Positions 19,447-28,424 of a stretch of 64,000 bases of DNA are shown here, in pieces; within the stretch, counting starts at the first letter, position 1; the number at the start of each line of letters is the position of its first letter. The notes under the pieces were generated by a model. It saw only the letters and a program-made list of their open reading frames with translations, ran no database searches and was not told the origin of the DNA. The stretch lies in contig CANGNV010000008.1 of the NCBI GenBank assembly GCA_947455485.1, positions 1 to 64,000 on the forward strand. The letters are read 5' to 3'. The translations under genes and the position numbers were made by a program. Source of the DNA: Burkholderiaceae bacterium. GTDB lineage: Bacteria; Pseudomonadota; Gammaproteobacteria; Burkholderiales; Burkholderiaceae.

Positions 19447-19944
19447 TTATTTACTGATACGGCACTCCGAAGGGAGTAACTGAGGTAATAGATTCGTTTC
19501 AGTAGAACGGCAAGACCAACCACCGGCCCACGTTGATCCCTCGGGCTTGGATAAATCAATCGCTTTAGGAACATTGGCATCTGGGTCATTTGTTGGAATG
19601 AGGTGCAATGTGTTCTTATTTTCTGGCGCGACATTGTTTTGAAAGTCGATAGCAATAGCACCAGAAGGTGTGACTTCAATTAACTTCACGCTGCGAGTTG
19701 GCACAAAGGTAAACGAACCAGTAGTGGCCTCGTCCATCGGCACGGTACCTCTGCTGGCAAAAGCCTCTGTCACAGCCAGCTTTGCGCTAGAGGAAAGATT
19801 CATACCTTCTACGATGCGACTACGCGCGATGTAATCTTGGTATTGCGGAACGGCAACGGCTACCAAAATACCAATGATGGCAACTACCACCATTACCTCA
19901 ATCAAGGTAAATCCGGATTCTTGCTGCTGATCTTGTGTGGACAT
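19447..19944 (-). CDS. Type IV pilin (PilA/PilE-like major or minor pilin)
   Basis: The 165-residue prepilin has a short leader ending in G before [20 protein letters not shown], with E five residues after the cleavage site, so PilD should cleave and methylate it. Two late cysteines (GWSCRST and SECRISK) can form the C-terminal disulfide loop. AGGAG lies 10 bases before ATG. Assembled pili serve twitching, adhesion or DNA uptake. The gene stands alone with its own promoter and hairpin, as major pilin genes often do. Confidence 0.92.
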   Translation of the reverse strand: MSTQDQQQESGFTLIEVMVVVAIIGILVAVAVPQYQDYIARSRIVEGMNLSSSAKLAVTEAFASRGTVPMDEATTGSFTFVPTRSVKLIEVTPSGAIAIDFQNNVAPENKNTLHLIPTNDPDANVPKAIDLSKPEGSTWAGGWSCRSTETNLLPQLLPSECRISK

Positions 19945-19983
19945 ATTTATTAGCTCCTAAGGGTTAAAGCCCTCATCATCCAG

Positions 19984-20012
19984 TCTATACCCAACACACT
20001 CAAGATGTCCAA
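19984..20012 (-). promoter_or_regulatory. Likely sigma-70 promoter of pilin gene
   Basis: On the minus strand TTGGAC (20007-20012) and TATAGA (19984-19989) are 17 bases apart, just downstream of the terC terminator and about 40 bases before the pilin ATG. Hexamer matches are partial, but spacing and position are right. Confidence 0.5.
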
Positions 20013-20017
20013 ATGTA

Positions 20018-20048
20018 AGAAAAGCCAGCTTTAGAGGCTGGCTTTTCT
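20018..20048 (-). terminator. Rho-independent terminator of terC
   Basis: AAAAGCCAGC (20020-20029) and GCTGGCTTTT (20037-20046) pair across a seven-base loop. The A-rich and T-rich arms make it look bidirectional. It ends terC transcription and insulates the pilin promoter. Confidence 0.8.
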
Positions 20049-20067
20049 GATTAATGCGAAAGAAAAA

Positions 20068-20775
20068 TTAATGGGCTTCTTTGGCCGCGTTCTTTTTCTT
20101 CATATAAGTACCAGCAAGAATAACAATTGCCACGCCAATAACTTCAAATGCTAACTTAGCATCGCCTAAAGCGGCTTGAATGCTATCTTTGATTGCTGGA
20201 TCCTCAACCAACATACCACCAGCCAACAAACCTAATAGACCTGCGCCCAGCGTAATGATGATTGGGAAACGCTCCATTACTTTGAGCAACATTGCGCTAC
20301 CAAAGATGATCAATGGAATAGACATACCCAAGCCAAGAATCAACAAGAGTAAGCGAGTTTCTTCTGGACCTTTTTGAGCTGCTGCTGCAACCGCTAAAAC
20401 GTTATCCAGACTCATCACCAGGTCGGCAATCAAGATCGTGCGAATGGCAGCCCAAATACTGGTCTTGCCTTCCATGTGCTCTTCGCCATCGCTATCAGCT
20501 AATAACTGAACGCCAATATAGACAAGCAAAATTGCGCCAACGATTTTTAGGTATGGCAGGCTCAACAATGCAACTGCGGTAATTGTTAATACGACACGCA
20601 AAACAATCGCTGCAGCGCTACCCCAGAAAATAGCTTTCTTTTGCTGAGCGGGTGGTAAGTTGCGAGATGCTAAGGCAATAACAACTGCGTTATCACCAGA
20701 TAACAAAATATTGGCAACGATGATTGAGAGTAATGCAGCCCAAAAAGTTGCATCTGAAAATGCTGAAAAATCCAT
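20068..20775 (-). CDS. TerC-family integral membrane protein
   Basis: The 235-residue protein has about seven membrane helices. Acidic and polar membrane residues typical of TerC are visible in LLSGDNAVVIALA and in the internal repeat ADLVMSLDNVLAVAAAA. Family members export manganese or handle metal stress at the inner membrane. No metal riboswitch-like leader is obvious in the short upstream gap. GGAG lies six bases before ATG, and terminators flank the gene on both sides, so it is its own transcription unit. Confidence 0.85.
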   Translation of the reverse strand: MDFSAFSDATFWAALLSIIVANILLSGDNAVVIALASRNLPPAQQKKAIFWGSAAAIVLRVVLTITAVALLSLPYLKIVGAILLVYIGVQLLADSDGEEHMEGKTSIWAAIRTILIADLVMSLDNVLAVAAAAQKGPEETRLLLLILGLGMSIPLIIFGSAMLLKVMERFPIIITLGAGLLGLLAGGMLVEDPAIKDSIQAALGDAKLAFEVIGVAIVILAGTYMKKKNAAKEAH

Positions 20776-20825
20776 GATGTCTCCGTACTTTTATATATTT
20801 TAGTTTTGACTGCTGGGTGCTAAAA

Positions 20826-20853
20826 AAAGTATGCCGACGAATCGGCATACTTT
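20826..20853 (-). terminator. Rho-independent terminator of sucCD
   Basis: AAAGTATGCCGA (20826-20837) and TCGGCATACTTT (20842-20853) make a 12-base perfect stem with a four-base loop, followed on the minus strand by a T-run. It lies just after sucD. Confidence 0.88.
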
Positions 20854-20858
20854 GTTGA

Positions 20859-21752
20859 TCACAACATGGCCTTGAGCAAAGCAGCCATTTCTGAAGGATT
20901 TCTTGTTACCTTAAAGCCACACTCTTCCATAACGGCAAGCTTGGCATCGGCTGTATCTGCACCACCAGAAATCAATGCCCCAGCATGGCCCATACGCTTT
21001 CCAGGAGGCGCTGTTACACCAGCGATAAAGCCAACAACCGGCTTCTTCATATTGTCTTTGCACCAGCGAGCTGCTTCAGCTTCATCCGGTCCACCAATTT
21101 CACCAATCATGATGACCGCATCAGTCTCAGGATCTTCATTAAACATACGCATCACATCAATGTGCTTCAAACCATTGATTGGGTCGCCACCAATACCTAC
21201 CGCCGTGGACTGACCTAGGCCAATTGACGTCAACTGACCAACTGCCTCATAAGTCAGAGTACCGGAACGGCTAACTACTCCGATGCGACCCTTCTTATGA
21301 ATATGGCCAGGCATGATGCCGATTTTGATTTCGTCTGGAGTAATAATTCCAGGGCAATTTGGGCCAAGCAATAAAGTCTTCTTGCCACCAGCAGCTTCTT
21401 TTGCATGCATCTTGTTACGTACTTCCAACATATCCTTGACTGGAATGCCTTCAGTAATACAGATAACAAAATCAAGGTCAGCTTCAACAGCCTCCCAAAT
21501 TGCGGCAGCTGCGCCAGGAGGCGGAACATAAATTACAGAAGTAGTGGCGCCAGTTTGCTGAGCGGCCTCTTTAACAGTTCCATAAATTGGAATATTGAAA
21601 ATAGACTCGCCAGCTTTTTTAGGATTTACACCAGCTACAAAACAGTTCTTACCGTTTGCGTATTCCTGGCACTTCTCAGTGTGGAATTGACCAGTCTTAC
21701 CAGTAATACCTTGAGTAATTACTTTAGTATTTTTATTTACCAAAATAGACAT
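20859..21752 (-). CDS. sucD: Succinate-CoA ligase (ADP-forming), alpha subunit
   Basis: SucD binds CoA and carries the phospho-histidine of succinyl-CoA synthetase in the TCA cycle. The 297 residues show [11 protein letters not shown] and the CoA-binding GVNPKKAG near the N-terminus, [10 protein letters not shown], and the active-site histidine in [13 protein letters not shown]. It starts 15 bases after sucC and pairs with it in an alpha2beta2 or alphabeta complex. Confidence 0.97.
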   Translation of the reverse strand: MSILVNKNTKVITQGITGKTGQFHTEKCQEYANGKNCFVAGVNPKKAGESIFNIPIYGTVKEAAQQTGATTSVIYVPPPGAAAAIWEAVEADLDFVICITEGIPVKDMLEVRNKMHAKEAAGGKKTLLLGPNCPGIITPDEIKIGIMPGHIHKKGRIGVVSRSGTLTYEAVGQLTSIGLGQSTAVGIGGDPINGLKHIDVMRMFNEDPETDAVIMIGEIGGPDEAEAARWCKDNMKKPVVGFIAGVTAPPGKRMGHAGALISGGADTADAKLAVMEECGFKVTRNPSEMAALLKAML

Positions 21753-21767
21753 ATTGAAGTTCCTTGA

Positions 21768-22937
21768 TTATTTGTTTTTCGCAACAGCAGCAACTACCTT
21801 AGTAGCAGCTTCTGCCATTGAATCGGCGCTAATGATTGGCAATCCAGAGTCTGCAAGAATCTTCTTGCCCAACTCCTCATTGGTACCCTTCATGCGCACA
21901 ACCAAAGGTACAGTCAAGTTCACTGCTTTACATGCAGTAACTACGCCATCAGCGATCACGTCGCAACGCATGATGCCGCCGAAAATATTGACCAAAATTG
22001 CTTCAACACTCTTGTTCTTGAGCATGATCTTGAATGCTTCTGTTACTTTCTCTGCAGTAGCGCCACCGCCAACGTCCAAGAAGTTTGCTGGCTCTCCGCC
22101 AAACAACTTAATAGTGTCCATCGTAGCCATTGCCAAGCCAGCACCATTCACTAAGCAACCAATATTGCCGTCGAGTGAAATGTAAGCCAAGTCAAATTTA
22201 GAAGCTTCGATTTCTGCTGCATCTTCTTCATCGATATCGCGGTAAGCCACGATTTCTGGATGACGATACAAGGCATTTGGATCGAAATTGAATTTAGCGT
22301 CAAGCGCCTTAATCTTGCCGTTACCTTCAAGAATCAATGGGTTGATTTCAACCAAAGAAGCATCGGTTTCCCAATAGGTCTTATACAAATTCTTGAATAC
22401 ATCACTTGCCATTGGAATAGAAGCGTCTGGAACTCCAATGCCTTTTGCAATGATCTGGCAATCAGCATCTGTCAAACCAATTAATGGATCAACAAACACT
22501 TTAATAATTTTTTCTGGATGGGATTCTGCAACCTCTTCGATATCCATACCACCTTCGCTGGACGCCATGATCACATTCTTTTGTGTGCCACGGTCGGTTA
22601 CGATACTGAAGTAGTACTCTTTCTTAATATCGGCGCCGTCTTCAATTAAGAGGCGATTTACTTTTTGACCTTCTGGACCAGTTTGATGCGTCTTCAACTG
22701 CATACCTAAAATTTCAGAAGCGTATTTTTTCACTTCATCCATGCTGCGAGCCAATTTCACACCACCACCTTTGCCGCGTCCACCTGCATGAATTTGTGCT
22801 TTTACAACCCATACTGGGCCGCCAAGCTTTTCAGCAGCTTTAATAGCCTCATCAACACTAAATGCAGGGATGCCATTTGGAACAGGCACATTAAATTGGC
22901 GTAGTAATTCTTTGCCTTGGTACTCGTGAATTTTCAT
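21768..22937 (-). CDS. sucC: Succinate-CoA ligase (ADP-forming), beta subunit
   Basis: SucC is the ATP-grasp subunit that binds nucleotide and succinate. The 389 residues start [15 protein letters not shown], carry [19 protein letters not shown] and, toward the end, [11 protein letters not shown] and FLDVGGGA. It leads the sucCD operon. The 122-base gap from recX holds no gene and contains TTATGGAGTC (minus strand, 23000-23009), a word also seen upstream of the signalling locus. Confidence 0.97.
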   Translation of the reverse strand: MKIHEYQGKELLRQFNVPVPNGIPAFSVDEAIKAAEKLGGPVWVVKAQIHAGGRGKGGGVKLARSMDEVKKYASEILGMQLKTHQTGPEGQKVNRLLIEDGADIKKEYYFSIVTDRGTQKNVIMASSEGGMDIEEVAESHPEKIIKVFVDPLIGLTDADCQIIAKGIGVPDASIPMASDVFKNLYKTYWETDASLVEINPLILEGNGKIKALDAKFNFDPNALYRHPEIVAYRDIDEEDAAEIEASKFDLAYISLDGNIGCLVNGAGLAMATMDTIKLFGGEPANFLDVGGGATAEKVTEAFKIMLKNKSVEAILVNIFGGIMRCDVIADGVVTACKAVNLTVPLVVRMKGTNEELGKKILADSGLPIISADSMAEAATKVVAAVAKNK

Positions 22938-23059
22938 TATTACTCCCGAAACGGTATCTTTTTTAGCAAGCGATGAGGATTAGTAAAGCCGGTTTAGCCG
23001 ACTCCATAAGTCTATCATGCTGCAATGCCGCAACATCGCCCATTAGCTCCGTAATTGCC

Positions 23060-23596
23060 CTAGTTAGGACGCCCAGCTACCACCTTAGATACAACATCAG
23101 AGCTGAAGCCCTTAGAGGCCAAAAACCGGTACTGACGTGCCCGCTCCTTTTGCTCCGTTGCTACTGCACCAAACTTACGTAGCCACAGCTCATGAGCACG
23201 TTGATATTCAGTTTCTTTGAGATTCTTGAGTAAATCTACCGTCTTTGAGCTATCGACCCCAGCCTGAGAAAGCTCATCCTGTATTTTTCGGGTCCCAAAC
23301 CGCTCACTACGGCGCCGCACCAGCGCCTCTGCAAAGCGCTGATCAGAGAGCCAGCCGCGAGCCTCAAAGTCATCTAAAACAGACTCAATCTGGACTGTCA
23401 GCGGAATTGCTGGGATAACTTCTCCGGAATCCTCATTGGGATCCTGGAACTTCAACATCCTTGCAGCCGATTCCTCAAGCTTCGCAGCGAGGCCCTTGCG
23501 GCTGTACTCACGCATGGATAAAAGGCGCAAAGCCCGAGCTTTGAGACTCGGGCTTTGTTTCTTACTTTTCTTAACAGTACTACCTAGCTCTGACAT
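23060..23596 (-). CDS. recX: RecA regulator RecX
   Basis: RecX binds RecA filaments and limits their growth. The protein (about 178 residues) is a string of three-helix repeats: ALRLLSMREYSRKGL, then FEARGWLSDQRFAEALVRRRSERFG and a third repeat ending YRFLASKGFSSDVVSKV. I favour ATG at 23596, seven bases after the recA stop. A GTG at 23623 inside recA would add nine basic residues and is also possible. It is co-transcribed with recA and so under SOS control. Confidence 0.93.
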   Translation of the reverse strand: MSELGSTVKKSKKQSPSLKARALRLLSMREYSRKGLAAKLEESAARMLKFQDPNEDSGEVIPAIPLTVQIESVLDDFEARGWLSDQRFAEALVRRRSERFGTRKIQDELSQAGVDSSKTVDLLKNLKETEYQRAHELWLRKFGAVATEQKERARQYRFLASKGFSSDVVSKVVAGRPN

Positions 23597-23603
23597 CGAA
23601 GAA

Positions 23604-24692
23604 TTACGCTTCCTCTTCTTCACTCAAAACATCACTAACTACTGCTGTACCAGCCTTAACACCAAGCTTTGCACGAATCTTAGATTCAATATCTTGTGCA
23701 ATAGCTGGATTTTCTTTTAAGAACTCACGTACATTGTCTTTTCCTTGCCCAATGCGATCACCGTTGTAGGCATACCAAGAGCCTGACTTTTCAACGATAT
23801 CAGCTTCGACACCCATATCAATAATTTCACCTTCTCGGGAAATGCCTGCACCATACATGATGTCAAAAATTGCTTCGCGGAATGGTGGAGATACTTTGTT
23901 CTTCACTACCTTCACACGAGTCTCGTTGCCAACTACTTCATCACCCTTCTTAATGCTTCCGATGCGACGAATATCTAAGCGCATAGAAGCGTAGAACTTC
24001 AGCGCATTACCACCAGTAGTGGTTTCAGGCGAACCAAACATCACACCAATCTTCATACGAATCTGGTTAATAAAAATCACTGTTGTATTAGTGCGCTTGA
24101 TAGCACCAGTCAACTTACGCAAGGCTTGACTCATCAGGCGAGCCTGTAAGCCCGGCAATGAGTCACCCATGTCGCCTTCGATCTCTGCCCTTGGAACCAA
24201 GGCCGCTACGGAGTCAATGACAATTAAGTCAATGGAGCCCGAACGTACTAAGGCGTCAGCAATTTCGAGAGCTTGCTCACCAGTGTCTGGCTGAGAGATC
24301 AACAAATTATTAACATCTACACCCAGGCGTGAAGCGTACTGAACATCTAAGGCGTGCTCGGCATCAATAAAGGCGCAAGTTCCGCCAATCTTTTGCATCT
24401 CTGCAATCGCATGCAAAGTTAATGTTGTCTTACCTGAAGATTCTGGGCCGTAAATCTCAATCACACGCCCACGCGCCAAACCGCCAACTCCAAGCGCAAT
24501 GTCTAGACCCAATGAACCGCTAGACACTACCTGAATATCTTGATGAATCTCTGCATCGCCCAATCTCATGATTGAGCCCTTACCAAATTGCTTCTCAATT
24601 TGCGCCAAGGCTGCAGTTAATGCCTTTTGCTTGTCTCCGCTCATGCCGTCAAACTCTGATGAGGCTGATTTTTTCTTATCATCCAAGGCCAT
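23604..24692 (-). CDS. recA: Recombinase RecA
   Basis: RecA forms filaments on single-stranded DNA, drives strand exchange and activates LexA self-cleavage. The 362 residues include Walker [10 protein letters not shown], Walker [11 protein letters not shown], the L2 region VKNKVSPPF, and an acidic C-terminal tail (SEEEEA). AGGAATT precedes ATG by seven bases. A perfect SOS box lies about 70 bases upstream and recX follows. Confidence 0.98.
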   Translation of the reverse strand: MALDDKKKSASSEFDGMSGDKQKALTAALAQIEKQFGKGSIMRLGDAEIHQDIQVVSSGSLGLDIALGVGGLARGRVIEIYGPESSGKTTLTLHAIAEMQKIGGTCAFIDAEHALDVQYASRLGVDVNNLLISQPDTGEQALEIADALVRSGSIDLIVIDSVAALVPRAEIEGDMGDSLPGLQARLMSQALRKLTGAIKRTNTTVIFINQIRMKIGVMFGSPETTTGGNALKFYASMRLDIRRIGSIKKGDEVVGNETRVKVVKNKVSPPFREAIFDIMYGAGISREGEIIDMGVEADIVEKSGSWYAYNGDRIGQGKDNVREFLKENPAIAQDIESKIRAKLGVKAGTAVVSDVLSEEEEA

Positions 24693-24763
24693 TTTTTAAT
24701 TCCTTTTCGCTATGTATTGGGCTATTTCCCGTAGTTTTCGTGCTTTTCAACAACTCAGAAGTT

Positions 24764-24781
24764 ACTGTATATAAAAACAGT
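24764..24781 (-). promoter_or_regulatory. LexA (SOS) box in the recA promoter
   Basis: CTGT-N8-ACAG (24765-24780) is flanked by A and T, and the eight central bases are all A/T, matching the classical LexA operator exactly. On the minus strand TTGCAA (near 24789) and TACAGT lie 17 bases apart, so LexA would cover the -10. No similar box is seen before ruvC or ruvA. Confidence 0.9.
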
Positions 24782-24810
24782 AGTATTTGCAAGCGGCTTT
24801 TTTAAGGAAT

Positions 24811-25341
24811 TTACGGATTTTTTACTAGGCCATCCTTGATTGAGGTGCGGTCCCAGTAGAAAAATAGGGGGATAGCAATACCCCAAACAAGCCCAACCAA
24901 GATAAAACCAACGGTCTGACTGCCAGCACCCCAGCCCCCAGCACCCATGCGAATACCAGCCTCATAGGACATTGGCCCGCAGATAGCCCCCAAAATGAAG
25001 CCTAAAACAGGCCTGCCTCTCAACCATGACAGGGAGCCATTAATTGTGCCGCCAACCAGCACCCATAAAACCCACATCCAAAGAGGTGATAAGTACGGGG
25101 AAGGCCAGTCATCCTGAAAATTAAGATATCCCAGGTGCATGATGATGGTGTCGGCGGCGATGCCATAAACCAAGACCTTGACAAGGAGCCTCAGGGCTAA
25201 CTTGGGCGCATGATGACGCCAAATAGTGAAGGTGACGTAAGTTAATGTGCCTAAGACGGCCCAAAGGACCTGCTTATTGGCCGCACCCAAAACACATGCA
25301 AACCAACCAACTTGGAAAAAGACGAAGTTCCAAAATTTAGC
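24811..25341 (-). CDS. DUF2878-like integral membrane protein
   Basis: About 176 residues with some five to six hydrophobic segments (for example VLWAVLGTLTYVTF, WMWVLWVLVGGTI, GFILVGLVWGIAI). The sequence resembles the DUF2878 family, which has no known function. A longer reading from GTG 25383 would begin inside the tRNA terminator hairpin, so ATG 25341 is preferred. It lies between tRNA-Met and recA on the same strand. Confidence 0.75.
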   Translation of the reverse strand, partial: AKFWNFVFFQVGWFACVLGAANKQVLWAVLGTLTYVTFTIWRHHAPKLALRLLVKVLVYGIAADTIIMHLGYLNFQDDWPSPYLSPLWMWVLWVLVGGTINGSLSWLRGRPVLGFILGAICGPMSYEAGIRMGAGGWGAGSQTVGFILVGLVWGIAIPLFFYWDRTSIKDGLVKNP

Positions 25342-25370
25342 CATCGATCGAACCCAAGCGACATTACCTA

Positions 25371-25401
25371 AGAAAAAGGCCACTGCCGGTGGGCAATGGC
25401 C
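25371..25401 (-). terminator. Rho-independent terminator of tRNA-Met
   Basis: On the minus strand GGCCATTGCC and GGCAGTGGCC pair (one G-T pair) across a four-base loop and are followed by TTTTTCT. It starts nine bases after the tRNA CCA end, so it clearly serves the tRNA gene. Confidence 0.85.
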
Positions 25402-25409
25402 TCTTGATA

Positions 25410-25486
25410 TGGTGGCGAATCAGGGATTTGAACCCCGGACCTGCGGATTATGATTCCGTCGCTCTAACCAGCTGAGCTAATTCGCC
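25410..25486 (-). tRNA. tRNA-Met (anticodon CAT), probably elongator
   Basis: The 77-base gene folds as a cloverleaf: acceptor GGCGAAT/ATTCGCC, D-arm GCTC/GAGC, anticodon stem CGGA/TCCG with loop ATCATAA, T-arm CGGGG/CCCTG around TTCAAAT, and an encoded CCA end. The paired first acceptor base argues against initiator tRNA. A CAT anticodon could also be the lysidine-modified isoleucine tRNA, but the body looks like elongator Met. Confidence 0.93.
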
Positions 25487-25495
25487 GAACTCGTA

Positions 25496-25525
25496 ATTGT
25501 AAATGATCAGGCGCCTTCTGTCTAA
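25496..25525 (-). promoter_or_regulatory. Promoter of tRNA-Met
   Basis: Minus-strand TTAGAC (25520-25525) and TACAAT (25496-25501) are 18 bases apart. The -10 ends nine bases before the tRNA 5' end, giving almost no leader. Confidence 0.55.
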
Positions 25526-25541
25526 ACCAAAGGAGCTAGAA

Positions 25542-25952
25542 CTACTTAATTTGGAATACGTTCACCGCCTCATCCCGGTTGTAGCGAACAAAAACCTCAA
25601 TTTTCTTGGCTAGAAAGAGCTTTTTCAGAACCTCATCTTTATTTTCAAAAATGATAGCTGTTTGCTCTGGAAAGCGCGAAAAGGGATCGCTCATCACCTC
25701 AATAGCCTGTCCGTCGACTTTGATTAGCCGAATAGTGCGCTTATACAGGCGGTCAGGCTGAATAAAAATCAGGCGTTTAATGTACTTATCGAGAACCAGC
25801 TTTTGCCCCTGCTCATTGGTCTTGGAGTAATAAACTAGCTCATCCTTGCCATTGGTGGTGACGTCTCGCTCCTCATCCCACTTAGCGAATGCAGTTGGGC
25901 TGGCAAGCGCACAAAGAATTGCTAACACCAATAATCTATAAAGATGCATCAT
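25542..25952 (-). CDS. Exported protein of unknown function
   Basis: The 136-residue protein starts with a clear signal peptide (LLVLAILCALASPTAFA, cleavage near residue 23). The mature part is charged, with YYSKTNEQGQKLVLDKYIK and a C-terminal stretch FLAKKIEVFVRYN, suggesting a small beta-rich periplasmic protein. No cysteines follow the signal peptide. I do not recognise the family. It lies upstream of the tRNA and divergent from the MOSC gene. Confidence 0.6.
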   Translation of the reverse strand: MMHLYRLLVLAILCALASPTAFAKWDEERDVTTNGKDELVYYSKTNEQGQKLVLDKYIKRLIFIQPDRLYKRTIRLIKVDGQAIEVMSDPFSRFPEQTAIIFENKDEVLKKLFLAKKIEVFVRYNRDEAVNVFQIK

Positions 25953-25998
25953 TTACTTTCTTAGTTCGACCATTTCATCTTATCAGTCAACTGCACCT

Positions 25999-26610
25999 AT
26001 GCGACTTCTCTCTATATCTTCAGGCAAAGTTATGCCGCTGTTTGGATCTCACCACCCCAACTACTCAACAGTAGCCTCGGCCATTAACAAACAGCCCATT
26101 AGTACTCTTGCTGCCCCCGCTCCCGTGGAAATCGCTCGACTAGGAGTTGCAGGTGATGAGCAAGCAGACCCATCGGTACATGGCGGAATAGAGAAAGCCA
26201 TTTATGTCTATCCGATTGAGCACTACGCCTTTTGGAATGAGCTGCTCTCTCGGGAAACTAAAAAATTAGTTGAGCTCCCCCTGGGTGCTTTCGGTGAAAA
26301 CTTCACTATCGAAGGCTTACTTGAGACTGAGATATTTGTTGGAGATCAAATGCAGGTTGGTGATCTTCAATTTACAGTGGTCAAGCTACGTGAGCCCTGC
26401 TTTAAGTTCAATGCCAAAATGGGCTACAAAGGCGCAGCCAAAGCCATGCTGCAATCAGGATTTAGCGGGTGGTACCTCCGCGTAAATCAAACCGGCCCAC
26501 TTTCAGCGGGCGCTGAAATCCAGGTGCTACCAGGCCAAAGAATCACATCAATAGCCGATCAAAATCAAGCGCTCTTTAATCGCGGCAACCAGAAAAATCT
26601 TTGGGATTAA
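25999..26610 (+). CDS. MOSC-domain protein (YiiM-like)
   Basis: The 203-residue protein has the MOSC core: GDEQADPSVHGGIEKAIYVYP, LGAFGENFTIEGL, and the conserved cysteine in LREPCFKFNAKMG, followed by GFSGWYLRV. MOSC proteins bind molybdenum cofactor sulfide; YiiM of E. coli reduces N-hydroxylated compounds such as 6-hydroxylaminopurine. moaC in this window supports a working cofactor pathway. The start has no strong ribosome site. Confidence 0.88.
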   Translation: MRLLSISSGKVMPLFGSHHPNYSTVASAINKQPISTLAAPAPVEIARLGVAGDEQADPSVHGGIEKAIYVYPIEHYAFWNELLSRETKKLVELPLGAFGENFTIEGLLETEIFVGDQMQVGDLQFTVVKLREPCFKFNAKMGYKGAAKAMLQSGFSGWYLRVNQTGPLSAGAEIQVLPGQRITSIADQNQALFNRGNQKNLWD

Positions 26611-26650
26611 TCTTTCGGATTAATTCTTGGGGTTCATTCCAGCAATAAAA

Positions 26651-26684
26651 AAACCCGACCACATAGTGGTCGGGTTTAGTTTTT
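26651..26684. terminator. Bidirectional terminator between MOSC and MHS transporter genes
   Basis: AAACCCGACCAC (26651-26662) and GTGGTCGGGTTT (26666-26677) make a 12-base perfect stem with a three-base loop. It is A-rich before and T-rich after, so it works for both convergent genes. Confidence 0.9.
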
Positions 26685-26702
26685 GAAACAGACTAGTAAA
26701 GC

Positions 26703-28373
26703 TTAGTCTTTTGCGTAGATATCTACGTCTTTAGTTTCTTTAATAAACAGTGTACCGATTACCAATGTCATCGCAGCGATGATGATTGGGTACCAGAGAC
26801 CATAGTAAATGTTACCGTTTTGCGCTACCAAGGCGAAGGAAATCGTTGGCAACAAGCCACCGAACCAACCGTTACCAATGTGGTATGGCAAGGACATAGA
26901 TGTGTAACGAATGCGAGTTGGGAACATCTCAACTAACATCGCTGCGATCGGGCCATAAACCATAGTTACCAAGAGTACCAAGTAAACCAACAAGAGGAAT
27001 ACAGCAACATAGTTGATTTGAGCAGGATCAGCTTTGGCAGGATAGCCAGCGGCATTCAATGCATCACGAATTTGCTTTTTGAATTCTGCATCTTTCGCTT
27101 TTGCATCAGCAGGTGCCAAGCCTTTTGCAGAGTAACCAGTGATTTCTGTATCACCAATCTTCACAACAGCTGTACCGCCAGCAGGGCCAGCAACAGTGCT
27201 ATAGCTAGCAGAGTTGGAAGCCATCACTTGTTTTGCGATATCGCAAGAACTTGTGAACTTAGCTGTACCTGTTGGGTTGAACTGGAATGTACATTCATTC
27301 ACATCAGCAGTAATAGTTGCTGGTGAATTTGTCATTGCTTGCTCCAATGCTGGGTTAGCAAAGTGAGTTAAGGCATTAAATACGGAAACCGGTGTATTTG
27401 GAATGTATGTAATTACAGCCAATAACAAGCCACCCATGATGATGACCTTACGGCCGATCTTGTCTGACAAGCTACCGAACACAACGAAGAATGGTGTGCC
27501 GATTACCAATGAAGCAGCAATCAACAAGTTTGCAGTCTTAGCATCTACTTTCAACACTTGTGTGAGGTAGAACAAAGCGTAGAACTGACCTGTGTACCAA
27601 ACCACCGCTTGACCTGCAACCAGACCAAACAATGCCAAGATAACGATCTTCAAGTTCTTCCATTGACCGAATGACTCTGTCAAAGGAGCTTTAGACAATT
27701 TGCCTTCATCTTTCATCTTCTTGAAAGCTGGGGATTCGTTCATTGACAAACGGATCCAAACAGAAACAGCTAACAAAGCGATAGAAACGATGAACGGAAC
27801 ACGCCAGCCCCAAACGTCAAAGTCTGCGCCAGTGAATTCACGTGTGAACAAAATCACTAACAAGGATAAGAACAAGCCAAGAGTGGCTGTTGTCTGAATC
27901 CAAGCTGTGTATGCACCGCGACGACCATGAGGAGCATGCTCAGCAACGTAAGTTGCAGCACCGCCGTACTCACCGCCCAATGCCAAACCTTGGAGCATAC
28001 GCAATGCGATCAAGATCACAGGAGCAGCAACACCGATAGTGGCGTAGTTAGGCAGAATACCTACGATGAATGTAGCACCACCCATCAACAGGATCGTCAC
28101 CAAGAAGGTGTATTTACGACCAATCAAGTCACCTAAGCGACCAAATACCAAAGCGCCGAATGGGCGAACGATAAAACCGGCAGCAAACGCTAGTAAAGCG
28201 AAAATGAAGGCAGAGCCAGCATCTAAGCCTGAGAAGAATTGCTTGGCGATAACGGCAGCCAATGAACCGTAAAGATAAAAGTCGTACCACTCAAAAACCG
28301 TACCTAAAGAGGAAGCAAAAATAACTTTGCGTTCTTCAGCGGTCATTGGGGCTGCTTTGGTTGATGTTGACAT
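26703..28373 (-). CDS. MFS transporter, metabolite:H+ symporter (MHS) family
   Basis: The 556 residues form a 12-helix carrier of the ProP/KgtP group: SSLGTVFEWYDFYLYGSLA in helix 1, GRLGDLIGRKYTF in the first cytoplasmic loop, LQGLALGGEYGGAATYVAE in helix 4, and SLSDKIGRK in the repeat. Such carriers bring in organic acids or betaine with protons; the substrate is not evident. About 120 extra residues (near 329-452), with two cysteines (C361, C377), lie in the predicted periplasmic loop between helices 9 and 10. AGGAG precedes ATG. Confidence 0.9.
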   Translation of the reverse strand: MSTSTKAAPMTAEERKVIFASSLGTVFEWYDFYLYGSLAAVIAKQFFSGLDAGSAFIFALLAFAAGFIVRPFGALVFGRLGDLIGRKYTFLVTILLMGGATFIVGILPNYATIGVAAPVILIALRMLQGLALGGEYGGAATYVAEHAPHGRRGAYTAWIQTTATLGLFLSLLVILFTREFTGADFDVWGWRVPFIVSIALLAVSVWIRLSMNESPAFKKMKDEGKLSKAPLTESFGQWKNLKIVILALFGLVAGQAVVWYTGQFYALFYLTQVLKVDAKTANLLIAASLVIGTPFFVVFGSLSDKIGRKVIIMGGLLLAVITYIPNTPVSVFNALTHFANPALEQAMTNSPATITADVNECTFQFNPTGTAKFTSSCDIAKQVMASNSASYSTVAGPAGGTAVVKIGDTEITGYSAKGLAPADAKAKDAEFKKQIRDALNAAGYPAKADPAQINYVAVFLLLVYLVLLVTMVYGPIAAMLVEMFPTRIRYTSMSLPYHIGNGWFGGLLPTISFALVAQNGNIYYGLWYPIIIAAMTLVIGTLFIKETKDVDIYAKD

Positions 28374-28424
28374 CAGTAGCTCCTAACTATTTTTATTGAA
28401 ATAAAAAACAACGGGTCGATTATG

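Noticed and set aside
20776-20858. Metal (yybP-ykoY) riboswitch before terC
   Set aside because: The gap is short, contains the sucCD terminator and shows no matching conserved helices.
23597-23623. GTG start for recX inside recA
   Set aside because: It adds a basic tail not typical of RecX, while ATG 23596 falls just after the recA stop. Not fully excluded.
25342-25383. Longer start (GTG 25383) for the DUF2878-like protein
   Set aside because: This start lies inside the tRNA-Met terminator hairpin, so the RNA would not normally carry it from that promoter; ATG 25341 gives a sensible membrane-protein start.
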